Source of the DNA: Isoptericola sp.
Lineage (GTDB): Bacteria; Actinomycetota; Actinomycetes; Actinomycetales; Cellulomonadaceae
NCBI GenBank assembly: GCA_031180595.1
Contig: JAPSLQ010000009.1
Coordinates: forward strand, 1-40,623
Length of the DNA: 40,623 nt
Direction: 5' to 3'
The translations under genes were made by a program, and so were the position numbers. Under the pieces are notes generated by a model that had not been told where the DNA came from, searched no databases, and saw only the letters and a list, made by a program, of their open reading frames with translations. Below are positions 16,561 through 24,813 of this stretch, in pieces (within the stretch, counting starts at the first letter, position 1; each line of letters opens with the position of its first letter).

Positions 16561-18377
16561 AGTGCCCGGCGCATGTCCGCCTTGACCTTGTCGAGCTTCG
16601 CGTGCGCCGCGACGCGCGCCTTGCCGACCTGGTACGACGACGCGTCGCGTGCGACCGGCACGACCACCTCGAGGTAGCACTTGAGCTTGGGCTCGGTGCC
16701 GCTCGGCCGCACGATGACGCGCGTGCCGTCGCCGCCGAGGATGAGCACGCCGTCGGTCGGCGGGAGCCCGTCGACGCCGGCGGAGAGGTCCTGGAACCGC
16801 GCGACCCCGGCGCCGCCGATGGTGCGCGGCGGGTGGGCACGCAGCCGGGCCATCGTCTCGCCGATGCGCTCGAGGTCGTCGAACCGGGCCGAGAGCTGGT
16901 CGCTCACGTGCAGGCCGTGCGCGCGTGCCACGTCGTCGAGCGCGTCGACGAGCGTCCGGCCCTCGGTCTTGACCCGGTCGGCGAGCTGGGCGACGACGAC
17001 GGCGGCGCTGATGCCGTCCTTGTCGCGCACGTGGGCCGGGTCGACGCAGTAGCCCAGCGCCTCCTCGTACCCGTACACCAGGTCCGGCGTGCGGGAGATC
17101 CACTTGAAGCCGGTGAGCGTCGTCGCGTGCGCGAAGCCGTGCGCCGAGGCGATCTTCGCCAGCACCCGGGAGGACACGACCGAGCTCGCCAGGGTCGGGC
17201 GTCGTCCGGCACCGTCACGGGCCCCGCCGGGCTCCCGGCGGTGCCGCGTCACGGCGTCGACGCCGAGCAGCGCGCCGACCTCGTCGCCGTGCAGCATGCG
17301 CCAGCCGTGCGAGCGGGCGGTCTCGGCGCCCTGGTACGTCCCGACCGTCGGGTCGTAGACCGCGACGGCGCACCGGTCGGCGTCGGGGTCGTTGGCGATG
17401 ACGATGTCGGCGCGCGCCTCGGAGGCCAGCGCGATCGCCATGTCGATCGCCCCGCGCTCCTCGGGGTTCGGGAACGCGACCGTGGGGAAGCGCGGGTCGG
17501 GGTCGAGCTGCTCCTCCACGGGCAGGACGTCGGTGAACCCGGCGTCCGCCAGCGCGCGGGCGAGGACCCGCCCGCCGACGCCGTGCAACGACGTCGTGAC
17601 GATCCGCAGGCGCCGCGGCGCGCCGTCGGACAGCGTGCGCACCGACGCCAGGTAGGCGTCGACGACGTCGCGCCCCAGCACCGTCCAGCCCGACTCGGCG
17701 CGCGGCACGGCCACCGCCGGGCCGACGGCGGCGATGCGCTCGGCGATGAGGGCGTCGTACGGCGGCACGATCTGCGCGCCCTGCCCCGCGTCGGTCACGA
17801 CGCGACCGCCCAGGTAGACCTTGTAGCCGTTGTCGCGTGCCGGGTTGTGGCTCGCCGTGACCATGACGCCGGCGTCCGCCTCGAGGTGCCGGACGGCGAA
17901 CGCGAGCACGGGCGTCGGCAGGGCGGTCGGGAGCAGCATGACCTCGGCGCCCGCCGCGGTCAGCACCGCGGCCGTGTCGCGGGCGAACTGCGCCGACCGG
18001 AACCGCGCGTCGTGGCCGACGACGACCTTCGGCGTCGCACCGACGCCGAGCGCGTCCCCGAGGTAGGCACCCAGGCCGGCGGCCGCGGCGACGACGACCG
18101 CACGGTTCATGCGGTTGGGCCCGGCCGCCATCGCGCCGCGCAGCCCCGCGGTGCCGAACTGCAGCGTCCCGCTGAACCGGTCACGCAGCTCGAGCACCGC
18201 CGCGGGGAACCGGGCGCCGTCGTCGTCGGCCGCGCGGTCGGCGAGGGCCCGGAGCTCCGCCTTGTCGTCGTCGTCGACGTCGTCGCGGATCCAGGTCTCG
18301 ACCCGCTCGAGCAGGGACGACAGCTGAGGGCCTCCGGACGTGGGTTCCCACGCCGGGTCGTCGATGTCGAGGCTCAT
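16551..18377 (-). CDS. pmmB: phospho-sugar mutase (PmmB-like; possible phosphopentomutase)
   Basis: Moves phosphate between C1 and C6 (or C5) of sugars. 608 residues, the long bacterial alpha-D-phosphohexomutase type. GTAGLRG (75-81) is followed by the phosphoserine loop VMVTASHNP (Ser176), the metal site DPDADR (330-335), the sugar loop GYEEALGY (about 445) and the phosphate site RPSGTEPKLK (about 556). A GAGGAGGGG stretch precedes ATG 18377. It lies 21 nt after punA on the same strand. That pairing matches M. tuberculosis punA-pmmB and suggests interconversion of (deoxy)ribose 1- and 5-phosphate, the one step between PunA/DeoA and DeoC otherwise missing in this window. Phosphoglucomutase or phosphomannomutase activity is the alternative. 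Confidence 0.9.
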   Translation of the reverse strand: MSLDIDDPAWEPTSGGPQLSSLLERVETWIRDDVDDDDKAELRALADRAADDDGARFPAAVLELRDRFSGTLQFGTAGLRGAMAAGPNRMNRAVVVAAAAGLGAYLGDALGVGATPKVVVGHDARFRSAQFARDTAAVLTAAGAEVMLLPTALPTPVLAFAVRHLEADAGVMVTASHNPARDNGYKVYLGGRVVTDAGQGAQIVPPYDALIAERIAAVGPAVAVPRAESGWTVLGRDVVDAYLASVRTLSDGAPRRLRIVTTSLHGVGGRVLARALADAGFTDVLPVEEQLDPDPRFPTVAFPNPEERGAIDMAIALASEARADIVIANDPDADRCAVAVYDPTVGTYQGAETARSHGWRMLHGDEVGALLGVDAVTRHRREPGGARDGAGRRPTLASSVVSSRVLAKIASAHGFAHATTLTGFKWISRTPDLVYGYEEALGYCVDPAHVRDKDGISAAVVVAQLADRVKTEGRTLVDALDDVARAHGLHVSDQLSARFDDLERIGETMARLRAHPPRTIGGAGVARFQDLSAGVDGLPPTDGVLILGGDGTRVIVRPSGTEPKLKCYLEVVVPVARDASSYQVGKARVAAHAKLDKVKADMRRALGL

Positions 18378-18398
18378 CGGTGGACCCCTCCTCGGGTC

Positions 18399-19253
18399 TC
18401 AGAGGGACTTCACGATGCGGGCCAGCAGGTCGCTGATGCGCGGGCCCGCCTTCTGGCCCGCCTCGAGGACCTCCTCGTGCGACAGCGGCTCCGGGCTGAT
18501 GCCGGCCGCCAGGTTCGTCACGAGGGAGATGCCCAGCACCTCCATGCCGCAGTGCCGGGCGGCGATGGCCTCGAGCGTGGTCGACATGCCCACGAGGTCG
18601 GCGCCCATGATCCCGGCCATGCGCACCTCGGCGGGCGACTCGTAGTGCGGGCCCCGGAACTGGGCGTACACGCCCTCGGGCAGGTCGGGGTCGGCCTGCC
18701 TGGCCACCTCGCGCAGGCGGGGGGTGTACAGGTCCGTCAGGTCGACGAAGGTGGCGCCCTCGAGCGGCGACGTCGCCGTGAGGTTGAGGTGGTCCTTGAT
18801 GAGCACGGGCTGGCCCGGGCGCCACGAGACGTGCAGCCCGCCGCAGCCGTTCGTGAGCACGACGGCGGTGCAGCCGGTCGCGGCGGCGGTGCGCACGCCG
18901 TGGACGACGCGCCGCACGCCCTTGCCCTCGTAGAGGTGCGTGCGCCCGCCGAGGACGAGCGCGTGCCGGACCGACCCGTCGGCACGCTCGACGCGGACCG
19001 AGCGCGTCGTGGCGACGTGCCCCAGGACCGACGGCCTGGCGAAGCCCGGGATCTCGTGCGTGGGGATCTCCGCGACGACCTCGCCGACGAGCTCGGCGGC
19101 GCCGCCCCAGCCCGACCCGAGCACGAGGGCCACGTCGTGGCCCGGCACGCCGGTCACCTCGGCGATGTGCTCGGCGGCGGCGTGGGCCACGTCGAACGGG
19201 TCGGTGGCCGGGTCGTCGAGGTCCGGGACGGTGCGCGTCGGCGTCGTGCTCAT
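18399..19253 (-). CDS. punA: purine-nucleoside phosphorylase
   Basis: Phosphorolysis of inosine and guanosine and their deoxy forms; 284 residues, the trimeric low-molecular-mass type. Motifs: LVLGSGWGG (phosphate site), HLYEGKG, VVLTNGCGGL, GPHYESPAEVRM and MSTTLEAIAA (base site), and TNLAAGIS. ATG 19253 is supported by TACCCT 7 nt upstream on the minus strand. Substrates would be supplied by the nucleoside importer and by Add; the product sugar phosphate would need the mutase encoded next to it. Confidence 0.95.
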   Translation of the reverse strand: MSTTPTRTVPDLDDPATDPFDVAHAAAEHIAEVTGVPGHDVALVLGSGWGGAAELVGEVVAEIPTHEIPGFARPSVLGHVATTRSVRVERADGSVRHALVLGGRTHLYEGKGVRRVVHGVRTAAATGCTAVVLTNGCGGLHVSWRPGQPVLIKDHLNLTATSPLEGATFVDLTDLYTPRLREVARQADPDLPEGVYAQFRGPHYESPAEVRMAGIMGADLVGMSTTLEAIAARHCGMEVLGISLVTNLAAGISPEPLSHEEVLEAGQKAGPRISDLLARIVKSL

Positions 19254-19260
19254 GGTCCTG

Positions 19261-19266
19261 AGGGTA
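19261..19266 (-). promoter_or_regulatory. putative -10 of punA-pmmB (leaderless)
   Basis: TACCCT on the minus strand, then 7 nt, then ATG 19253. The 78-nt punA-lpdA gap holds promoters for both directions. Confidence 0.5.
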
Positions 19267-19318
19267 GTCCCGCCCCGGGTGTGCCGCCCTGCCTGACACC
19301 CGCCCCGTGCCGTGCTGA

Positions 19319-19324
19319 CAGAAT
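19319..19324 (+). promoter_or_regulatory. putative -10 of lpdA (leaderless)
   Basis: CAGAAT, then 7 nt, then GTG 19332. It overlaps the competing ATG at 19323, which would not be on a transcript from this promoter. Confidence 0.4.
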
Positions 19325-19331
19325 GGCGCAC

Positions 19332-20834
19332 GTGCCCACCGCGAACACCCCATCCCAGGACACGACCGCCGCGACCCTGGCGACCGAGCCCTCCGAGGTG
19401 ATGGCCGAGCCCGGCCACCACGTCGTGGTGGTCGGTGGCGGCCCGGGCGGGTACGAGGCCGCCCTCGTCGCGCGCCGCCTCGGCGCCCGCGTCACCGTCG
19501 TCGAGCGGCAGGGTCTCGGCGGCGCGGCCGTGCTGACCGACGTCGTCCCCTCCAAGACGCTCATCGCCACCGCCGAGTGGCTCACGATCGCCGAGAGCTC
19601 GACCGAGCTCGGCATCCGTGCCGGCGCGCTCGGCGACGCCGAGGCGCCCGCGGCGTCGCAGGCGCGTCGCCACCTCGTCGACCTGCAGGCGGTCAACGCG
19701 CGCCTCCTGGCGCTCGCGTCCGCCCAGTCCGCCGACATCCGCGCACGGCTCGAGCGCGAGGGCGTCACGGTCCTGGCCGGCACCGGGCGTCTCGACGGGC
19801 CCGCGAAGGTCGTGGTGGACCACGCCGACGGCACGACGACGTCGCTCGACGCCGACACGATCCTCCTCGCGCTCGGCGCGACGCCGCGCACGCTGCCCAC
19901 GGCCGTGCCCGACGGCGAGCGGATCCTGACGTGGACGCAGCTGTACAACCTCACGGAGCTGCCCGAGCGGCTGATCGTGGTCGGCTCGGGCGTCACGGGC
20001 GCCGAGTTCGCGGGCGCCTACCAGACGCTGGGCTCCGAGGTCGTGCTGGTCTCGTCGCGCGACCGGGTCCTGCCCGGCGAGGACATGGACGCCGCCGAGC
20101 TGCTCGAGGGCGTCTTCCGGTCCCGCGGCATGACGGTGCTGTCGCGCTCGCGCGCGGCGTCGGCCGAGCGGACCGCCGACGGCGTGGCCGTCACCCTCGC
20201 CGACGGGCGCGTCGTCGAGGGCTCGCACGTCCTCATCGCGGTCGGGGCGGTCCCGTCGACGCGGGACATCGGTCTCGAGGAGGCCGGCGTCCGGCTCACC
20301 GAGGCCGGGCACGTCAAGGTCGACAAGGTCTCGCGCACCACGGTGCGCGGCATCTACGCCGCCGGCGACTGCACGGGCGTGCTGCCGCTCGCGTCCGTCG
20401 CGGCCATGCAGGGACGCATCGCCATGTCGCACGCGCTCGGGGACGCCGTCGCCCCGCTGCAGCTCGGCACCGTCGCGGCGAACATCTTCACCGCCCCGGA
20501 GATCGCCACCGTCGGGTACAGCGAGGAGCGGCTGCGCTCCCAGAGCTCGCGGTACGTGACGACGACGCTGCCGCTCGCGCGCAACCCCCGCGCGAAGATG
20601 CACGGCATGCGCGACGGGTTCGTCAAGCTCTTCGCGCACCCCGAGGCCGGCGTGGTGCTCGGCGGTGTCGTCGTCGCCCCGCGCGCGAGCGAGCTCGTCT
20701 TCCCGATCACGCTCGCCGTCTCGCACCGCCTCACCGTCGACGACGTCGCGAACGCGTTCACCGTCTACCCGTCGCTCACGGGCTCGATCGCCGAGGCCGC
20801 GCGCGTGCTGCACGGGCAGCTCACGGGTCGCTGA
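19332..20834 (+). CDS. lpdA: flavoprotein NAD(P)H-quinone dehydrogenase, LpdA type
   Basis: Pyridine nucleotide-disulfide oxidoreductase fold, 500 residues. FAD site VVVGGGPGGYEAAL near residue 32; NAD(P) site IVVGSGVTGAEFAG near 218; second FAD segment GIYAAGDCTG; C-terminal dimerisation domain from about 380. Where true lipoamide dehydrogenases have the redox C-x4-C, this protein reads LGGAAVLTDVVPSK: both cysteines are absent, so it cannot do disulfide chemistry. M. tuberculosis LpdA (Rv3303c) is likewise a quinone reductase rather than a lipoamide dehydrogenase. GTG 19332 is preferred for promoter spacing; ATG 19323 is the alternative start. Convergent with the Nudix gene, 1 nt between stops. 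Confidence 0.88.
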   Translation: MPTANTPSQDTTAATLATEPSEVMAEPGHHVVVVGGGPGGYEAALVARRLGARVTVVERQGLGGAAVLTDVVPSKTLIATAEWLTIAESSTELGIRAGALGDAEAPAASQARRHLVDLQAVNARLLALASAQSADIRARLEREGVTVLAGTGRLDGPAKVVVDHADGTTTSLDADTILLALGATPRTLPTAVPDGERILTWTQLYNLTELPERLIVVGSGVTGAEFAGAYQTLGSEVVLVSSRDRVLPGEDMDAAELLEGVFRSRGMTVLSRSRAASAERTADGVAVTLADGRVVEGSHVLIAVGAVPSTRDIGLEEAGVRLTEAGHVKVDKVSRTTVRGIYAAGDCTGVLPLASVAAMQGRIAMSHALGDAVAPLQLGTVAANIFTAPEIATVGYSEERLRSQSSRYVTTTLPLARNPRAKMHGMRDGFVKLFAHPEAGVVLGGVVVAPRASELVFPITLAVSHRLTVDDVANAFTVYPSLTGSIAEAARVLHGQLTGR

Positions 20835-20841
20835 CTCAGCG
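20829..20841. terminator. short dyad spanning two convergent stop codons
   Basis: CGCTGA-C-TCAGCG. Each arm contains the TGA stop of one of the two convergent genes. Short and without a T-run, so termination activity is uncertain. Confidence 0.3.
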
Positions 20842-21348
20842 CTCGAGCATCCCGAGGAGGGCCGGCAGCGCCTCGGCGAACGCGGGCATGAGGGGCAGGT
20901 CGTCGAGCTCGGCGAGCGCGACCCAGCGCACCTCGAGGCTCTCCGGGTCGGACGGCGCCGGCTCGACCCGGGCGCCGTCGGCCACCTCGCCGACCACGGT
21001 CGTGTAGGACCACGGCCCGTGGTCGAGGACGTGCGTGCCGACGACCCGCACCGCGGCGGGCGGGACGGAGGCCTCCTCCTCGGACTCGCGCAGCGCGCCG
21101 TCGACCGGTGACTCGTCGGGCGCGAGCGCGCCGCCGGGTACGCCCCACGTCCCGCCCTGGTCCGACCAGAGCGCGCGGTGCTGCAGCACGACGTGCGTCA
21201 CCGCACCCCCGCCGTCGCGCCGGGCGAGCAGGAGCCCCGCCGCGCCGAGCAGGCCCCAGTGGCGGTGGTCGCCGCACGCGACCCATGCGTCGCCCGCGTG
21301 CCGGTGGAGGCGGGTGTCGGGCTGACCGGGGAGCGAGGCGTCGGGCAC
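20836..21348 (-). CDS. Nudix hydrolase
   Basis: 170 residues. The Nudix box starts at GGALAPDESPVDGALRESEE and continues EASV, fitting G-x5-E-x7-R-E-x2-E-E-x-x-x-hydrophobic, with Ala for the usual Gly just before the last residue. VQHRALWSDQGGTWGVPGG upstream of the box resembles MutT/ADP-ribose-type members that clean up nucleoside diphosphate derivatives. The substrate cannot be assigned. The GTG start at 21348 has a CAGAGT hexamer 6 nt upstream on the minus strand (21360-21355), which suits a leaderless transcript. Divergent from the MFS gene. Confidence 0.88.
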   Translation of the reverse strand: MPDASLPGQPDTRLHRHAGDAWVACGDHRHWGLLGAAGLLLARRDGGGAVTHVVLQHRALWSDQGGTWGVPGGALAPDESPVDGALRESEEEASVPPAAVRVVGTHVLDHGPWSYTTVVGEVADGARVEPAPSDPESLEVRWVALAELDDLPLMPAFAEALPALLGMLER

Positions 21349-21428
21349 GGCCCCACTCTGCCAGAACGGTCGGACCCGGGTGCGGCGCGCGTCGATGAGT
21401 CCGCGCTCCCTGCGGAGTCTGAGATGCC

Positions 21429-22700
21429 ATGAACGACGACACGGACACCATGCCCGGCTGGAAGCGCAACGTCACGATCTTCCTCGTCGGGCAGACGGTC
21501 TCGCTGCTCGGCTCGATGCTCGTGCAGTTCGCCGTCATGTGGCACCTGACGATCCTCACGAGGTCCGGTGCCGTGCTCATGATGAGCATCGTCTTCGGCA
21601 TGCTGCCGCAGGCGTTCGTCTCGATCTTCGGCGGTGTGTGGGCCGACCGCTACCCACGCAAGCTGCTCATCATCGCCGCGGACACCACGATCGCCGTCGC
21701 GACCCTGGGCCTGGCGCTGCTCATGCTGGCCGGCGTCGACGACCTGTGGGTCATCTACGCCGCTCTCGCCGTGCGCTCCACGTTCGCCGGCATCCAGACC
21801 CCGGCCGTCAGCGCGATGGTGCCGCAGATCGTGCCCACGTCCCAGCTCCTGCGCATCAACGGCATCAACCAGTCGATCCAGTCGGGCATGATGCTGCTCG
21901 CGCCCGCGGTCGCAGCGGCGATCTACGCGAACTTCGAGATCGTGGCCGTGTTCTTCGTCGACGTCGTCACGGCGCTGATCGGCGTCGGGCTGCTGCTGTT
22001 CGTGTCCGTGCCGCGGCTGGTCCGCAGCGACGACGGAGAGGCGCGGCCGGGCTACTTCACCGACCTCGCCCGCGGCGTGCGGTACATCGCGCACCACGGG
22101 CCGGTGAAGTGGCTCATGACGCTCTTCGCCGTGACGATGGTCCTCGTCGGCGCGCCGTCCTACCTGACGCCCCTCATGGTCGCGCGCACGTTCGGGCCCG
22201 AGGTGTGGAAGCTCACCGCGAACGAGCTCTTCTGGGCCGCCGGCATGCTGCTCGGCGGCATGGCCATGGCCGTCCTCGGCACGCGCGTGACCAACCGGGT
22301 GGCGCTCATCCTGGGCACCATCGTCGCGGTCGGCGCGTTCACGGCAGGGCTCGGGCTGTCGACCAACATGTGGGTGTTCTTCGCGCTCGGCCTGCTCATC
22401 GGCGTGGGCTTCTCGCTCCTGTCGGCGCCCAGCATGACGATCCTGCAGGAGACGGTCGAACCCGAGATGCACGGCCGGGTCTTCGGCTTCGTGGGCATCG
22501 TCATGACGGTCGCGATGCCGCTCAGCATGGTCGTGTTCGGGCCGCTCGCGGACCGGTTCTCGGTGGAGGTGCTGCTCGTCGTCGCGGGCGTCCTGCTCGT
22601 CGCGTTCGTCGCGGCCGTGCTCGCCGTGCCGGCCGCGCGGCGGTCGCTGGCCGCGATCTCGCGGCCGGCCGTGCAGGAGCCCGCGGCCGCCCAGGCCTGA
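21429..22700 (+). CDS. MFS exporter (MFS_3/EntS- or macrolide-efflux-like)
   Basis: 423 residues with about 12 hydrophobic helices. The loop between helices 2 and 3 has GGVWADRYPRKLLI, a variant of the MFS motif G-x3-D-R-x-G-R-[KR], and a matching FGPLADRF occurs in the second half. The opening KRNVTIFLVGQTVSLLGSML and the VQFAVMWHLT run are typical of the MFS_3 group, which includes enterobactin exporters and Mef-type macrolide pumps. ATG 21429 has only a weak GGAG 11 nt upstream. It is divergent from the Nudix gene and followed by a direct-repeat region. The substrate is unknown. Confidence 0.85.
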   Translation: MNDDTDTMPGWKRNVTIFLVGQTVSLLGSMLVQFAVMWHLTILTRSGAVLMMSIVFGMLPQAFVSIFGGVWADRYPRKLLIIAADTTIAVATLGLALLMLAGVDDLWVIYAALAVRSTFAGIQTPAVSAMVPQIVPTSQLLRINGINQSIQSGMMLLAPAVAAAIYANFEIVAVFFVDVVTALIGVGLLLFVSVPRLVRSDDGEARPGYFTDLARGVRYIAHHGPVKWLMTLFAVTMVLVGAPSYLTPLMVARTFGPEVWKLTANELFWAAGMLLGGMAMAVLGTRVTNRVALILGTIVAVGAFTAGLGLSTNMWVFFALGLLIGVGFSLLSAPSMTILQETVEPEMHGRVFGFVGIVMTVAMPLSMVVFGPLADRFSVEVLLVVAGVLLVAFVAAVLAVPAARRSLAAISRPAVQEPAAAQA

Positions 22701-22706
22701 CGCCCC

Positions 22707-22761
22707 GGGCGAGTGCCTCGTTCCTCGGCCCTCACCCTCCGCTGCGCCTGCGCCTCAGTCG
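22707..22761 (+). repeat. 55-bp direct repeat, copy 1
   Basis: It begins GGGCGAGTGCCTCG and ends GCGCCTCAGTCG, and is identical to copy 2 at 22796-22850. The period is 89 bp. It is non-coding, lying between convergent genes. Confidence 0.85.
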
Positions 22762-22795
22762 TGCCTGTGGTCGACCGAGGCTGCGGCTCCGCTGC

Positions 22796-22850
22796 GGGCG
22801 AGTGCCTCGTTCCTCGGCCCTCACCCTCCGCTGCGCCTGCGCCTCAGTCG
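22796..22850 (+). repeat. 55-bp direct repeat, copy 2 (overlaps the accA 3' end)
   Basis: Identical to copy 1. Its last 7 bases are the final Asp codon, the stop codon and one base of the preceding codon of the minus-strand carboxylase gene. The 34-nt spacer between copies contains further GCGGCTCCGCTGC-like elements related to the repeat. Confidence 0.85.
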
Positions 22851-24637
22851 ACGATGTCGCAGATGGGGGCGCCCGCAGTCACACCGGCCCCCGGCTCGAG
22901 CGCGAGCGCACTGACCGTACCCGCCCGGTGGGCGAGGATGGGCTGCTCCATCTTCATGGCCTCGAGCACGACGACGAGATCGCCCTCGGCGACCTTGTCG
23001 CCCTCGCCCACGGCCACCTTGACGATCGTGCCCTGCATGGGCGAGGCGAGCGTGGTGCCGCTCGTGCCGCCGCCTGCCGCGCGCGCGGCACGCCGTCCCG
23101 GCCGCCGGGCCGCGTTCGCCGCGCGCGCCCGGCCCGCGGCGCGGCCCAGGCCGGCGGGCAGCACGACCTCGAGCCGGCGGCCGCCGACCTCGACCACGAC
23201 GCGCTCCGCGGCCTGCTCGGGCTCGGGCTCGGCGTCGGGCGTCGCGTGCTCCGGCCGGGCGGGCTTGAGCGTGGCCAGCGTGTCGGCGAACTCGGTCTCG
23301 ATCCAGCGCGTGTGGACGCGGAACGGGGAGCCGTCGGCCGGCACGAAGTCCGGCGTGTCGAGCACGGCTCGGTGGAACGGGACGACGGTCGGGATGCCCT
23401 TGACGTCGAGCTCGCGCAGCGCGCGCCGTGCCCGCTCGACCGCCTGGGCGCGGTCCGCACCCGTGACGATCAGCTTGGCGATCATGGAGTCGAACGCGCC
23501 GGAGATCGTGTCGCCCTCGACGACGCCCGTGTCGACGCGGACGCCGGGTCCGCCCGGCCAGCGCAGCGTGGTGATGCGGCCGGGCGCGGGCAGGAAGCCG
23601 GCGGCCGGGTCCTCGCCGTTGATCCGGAACTCGATCGAGTGGCCCCGGGTGGGCACCGCGTCGTAGCCCAGCGGCTCGCCCGCCGCGATGCGCAGCTGCT
23701 CGCGCACGAGGTCGACGCCCGTGACCTCCTCGGTCACCGGGTGCTCGACCTGCAGGCGCGTGTTGACCTCGAGGAACGACAGCGTGCCGTCCGCGCCGAC
23801 GAGGAACTCGCACGTGCCGGCGCCCACGTAGCCGGCCTCGCGCAGGATCGCCTTCGACGCGCGGTCGAGCTCGGCCTCCTGCTCGGGCGTGAGGAACGGC
23901 GCGGGGGCCTCCTCGACGAGCTTCTGGTGGCGCCGCTGGAGCGAGCAGTCGCGCGTCGAGACCACGACGACCGTGCCGTGCGCGTCCGCGAGGCACTGCG
24001 TCTCGACGTGCCGGGGGGTGTCGAGGTACCGCTCGACGAAGCACTCGCCGCGGCCGAACGCCGCCGTCGCCTCGCGGACCGCCGACTCGTAGAGCTCGTC
24101 GATCTCCTCGTGGCTGCGCGCGACCTTCAGCCCGCGCCCGCCTCCGCCGAACGCGGCCTTGATCGCCACGGGGAGCCCGTGCTCGGCCGCGAACGCGTGC
24201 ACCTCGGAGACGTCGGTCACGGGGTCGGGCGTGCCCGGCACGAGCGGCGCGCCCGCGGAGTGCGCGATGTGCCGCGCGCTGACCTTGTCGCCGAGCGCGC
24301 GGATCGCGTCGGGGGACGGGCCCACCCACGTCAGCCCGGCGTCGATCACGGCCTGGGCGAACTCCGCGTTCTCGGCGAGGAAGCCGTACCCCGGGTGCAC
24401 GGCGTCGGCGCCCGAGCGGCGCGCGACGTCGATGATCTTGGCGATGTCGAGGTACGTGTCCGTCGCGCGCGCGCCGTGCAGCGAGAACGCCTCGTCGGCG
24501 AGGTGCACGTGCAGCGAGTCGCGGTCGGGGTCGGCGTAGACCGCCACGGAGGCGATGCCGGCGTCGGCGCAGGCACGGACGATGCGGACCGCGATCTCAC
24601 CGCGGTTGGCGACGAGGACCTTCGTGATGGTGGGCAC
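22844..24637 (-). CDS. accA3: acyl-CoA carboxylase alpha subunit: biotin carboxylase + biotin carboxyl carrier (AccA3-like)
   Basis: Carboxylates its own biotin at ATP cost and presents it to the AccD-type transferase, supplying malonyl-CoA or methylmalonyl-CoA for lipid synthesis. 597 residues. Biotin carboxylase opens [13 protein letters not shown], with ATP-grasp motif [12 protein letters not shown] and catalytic [15 protein letters not shown] Pro/Glu- and Ala/Arg-rich linker (about 455-520) leads to the carrier domain with biotinylation motif EAMKM (Lys562). The start is GTG 24637; a TACCGT hexamer lies 5 nt upstream. BirA, which would biotinylate Lys562, is encoded 7 kb away in the same carboxylase cluster. 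The stop lies inside a direct repeat. Confidence 0.95.
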   Translation of the reverse strand: MPTITKVLVANRGEIAVRIVRACADAGIASVAVYADPDRDSLHVHLADEAFSLHGARATDTYLDIAKIIDVARRSGADAVHPGYGFLAENAEFAQAVIDAGLTWVGPSPDAIRALGDKVSARHIAHSAGAPLVPGTPDPVTDVSEVHAFAAEHGLPVAIKAAFGGGGRGLKVARSHEEIDELYESAVREATAAFGRGECFVERYLDTPRHVETQCLADAHGTVVVVSTRDCSLQRRHQKLVEEAPAPFLTPEQEAELDRASKAILREAGYVGAGTCEFLVGADGTLSFLEVNTRLQVEHPVTEEVTGVDLVREQLRIAAGEPLGYDAVPTRGHSIEFRINGEDPAAGFLPAPGRITTLRWPGGPGVRVDTGVVEGDTISGAFDSMIAKLIVTGADRAQAVERARRALRELDVKGIPTVVPFHRAVLDTPDFVPADGSPFRVHTRWIETEFADTLATLKPARPEHATPDAEPEPEQAAERVVVEVGGRRLEVVLPAGLGRAAGRARAANAARRPGRRAARAAGGGTSGTTLASPMQGTIVKVAVGEGDKVAEGDLVVVLEAMKMEQPILAHRAGTVSALALEPGAGVTAGAPICDIVD

Positions 24638-24642
24638 GGCTC

Positions 24643-24746
24643 ACGGTAACGCGCCGCGACCCCCGCCCGGCACTCCCGGGCAGGTCGCCGGGGAAGTCTG
24701 TGCCGGGTGCCAAAGCCCGCACCTGCCGGTTTGGAGGTATCCCACA
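24643..24746 (-). promoter_or_regulatory. accA3 upstream region: -10 candidate, hairpin and shared motif
   Basis: The 176-nt gap 24638-24813 has no gene. It holds TACCGT (24648-24643, minus strand) as a -10 candidate, a hairpin GCCCGG/CCGGGC (24665-24681), and an AT-richer patch with TTTGGAGGTATCCCACA at 24730-24746. The patch matches 13 of 17 bases with the accD upstream region, in the same orientation relative to its gene. Confidence 0.4.
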
Positions 24747-24813
24747 TTGTTGCCGCCCCCGTATGGGGTCCTGGAGGGGCGGCCTTGGTGGAATCCGCGA
24801 ACGGGGCCGACGG

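Noticed and set aside
16110-20834. A 1574-codon plus-strand open frame running antisense to the mutase and punA genes
   Set aside because: Shadow frame created by high GC. Only its last 500 codons are real (lpdA); the rest lacks family motifs and is Arg/Ala/Gly-rich while the opposite strand encodes complete known enzymes.
22707-22850. CRISPR array
   Set aside because: Only two repeat copies of 55 bp with one spacer, no cas genes, and the second copy overlaps a coding end.
24638-24813. Riboswitch or other structured RNA upstream of the accA3-like gene
   Set aside because: One short hairpin is present, but no recognised riboswitch core was found, and the -10 candidate nearest the gene leaves almost no leader.
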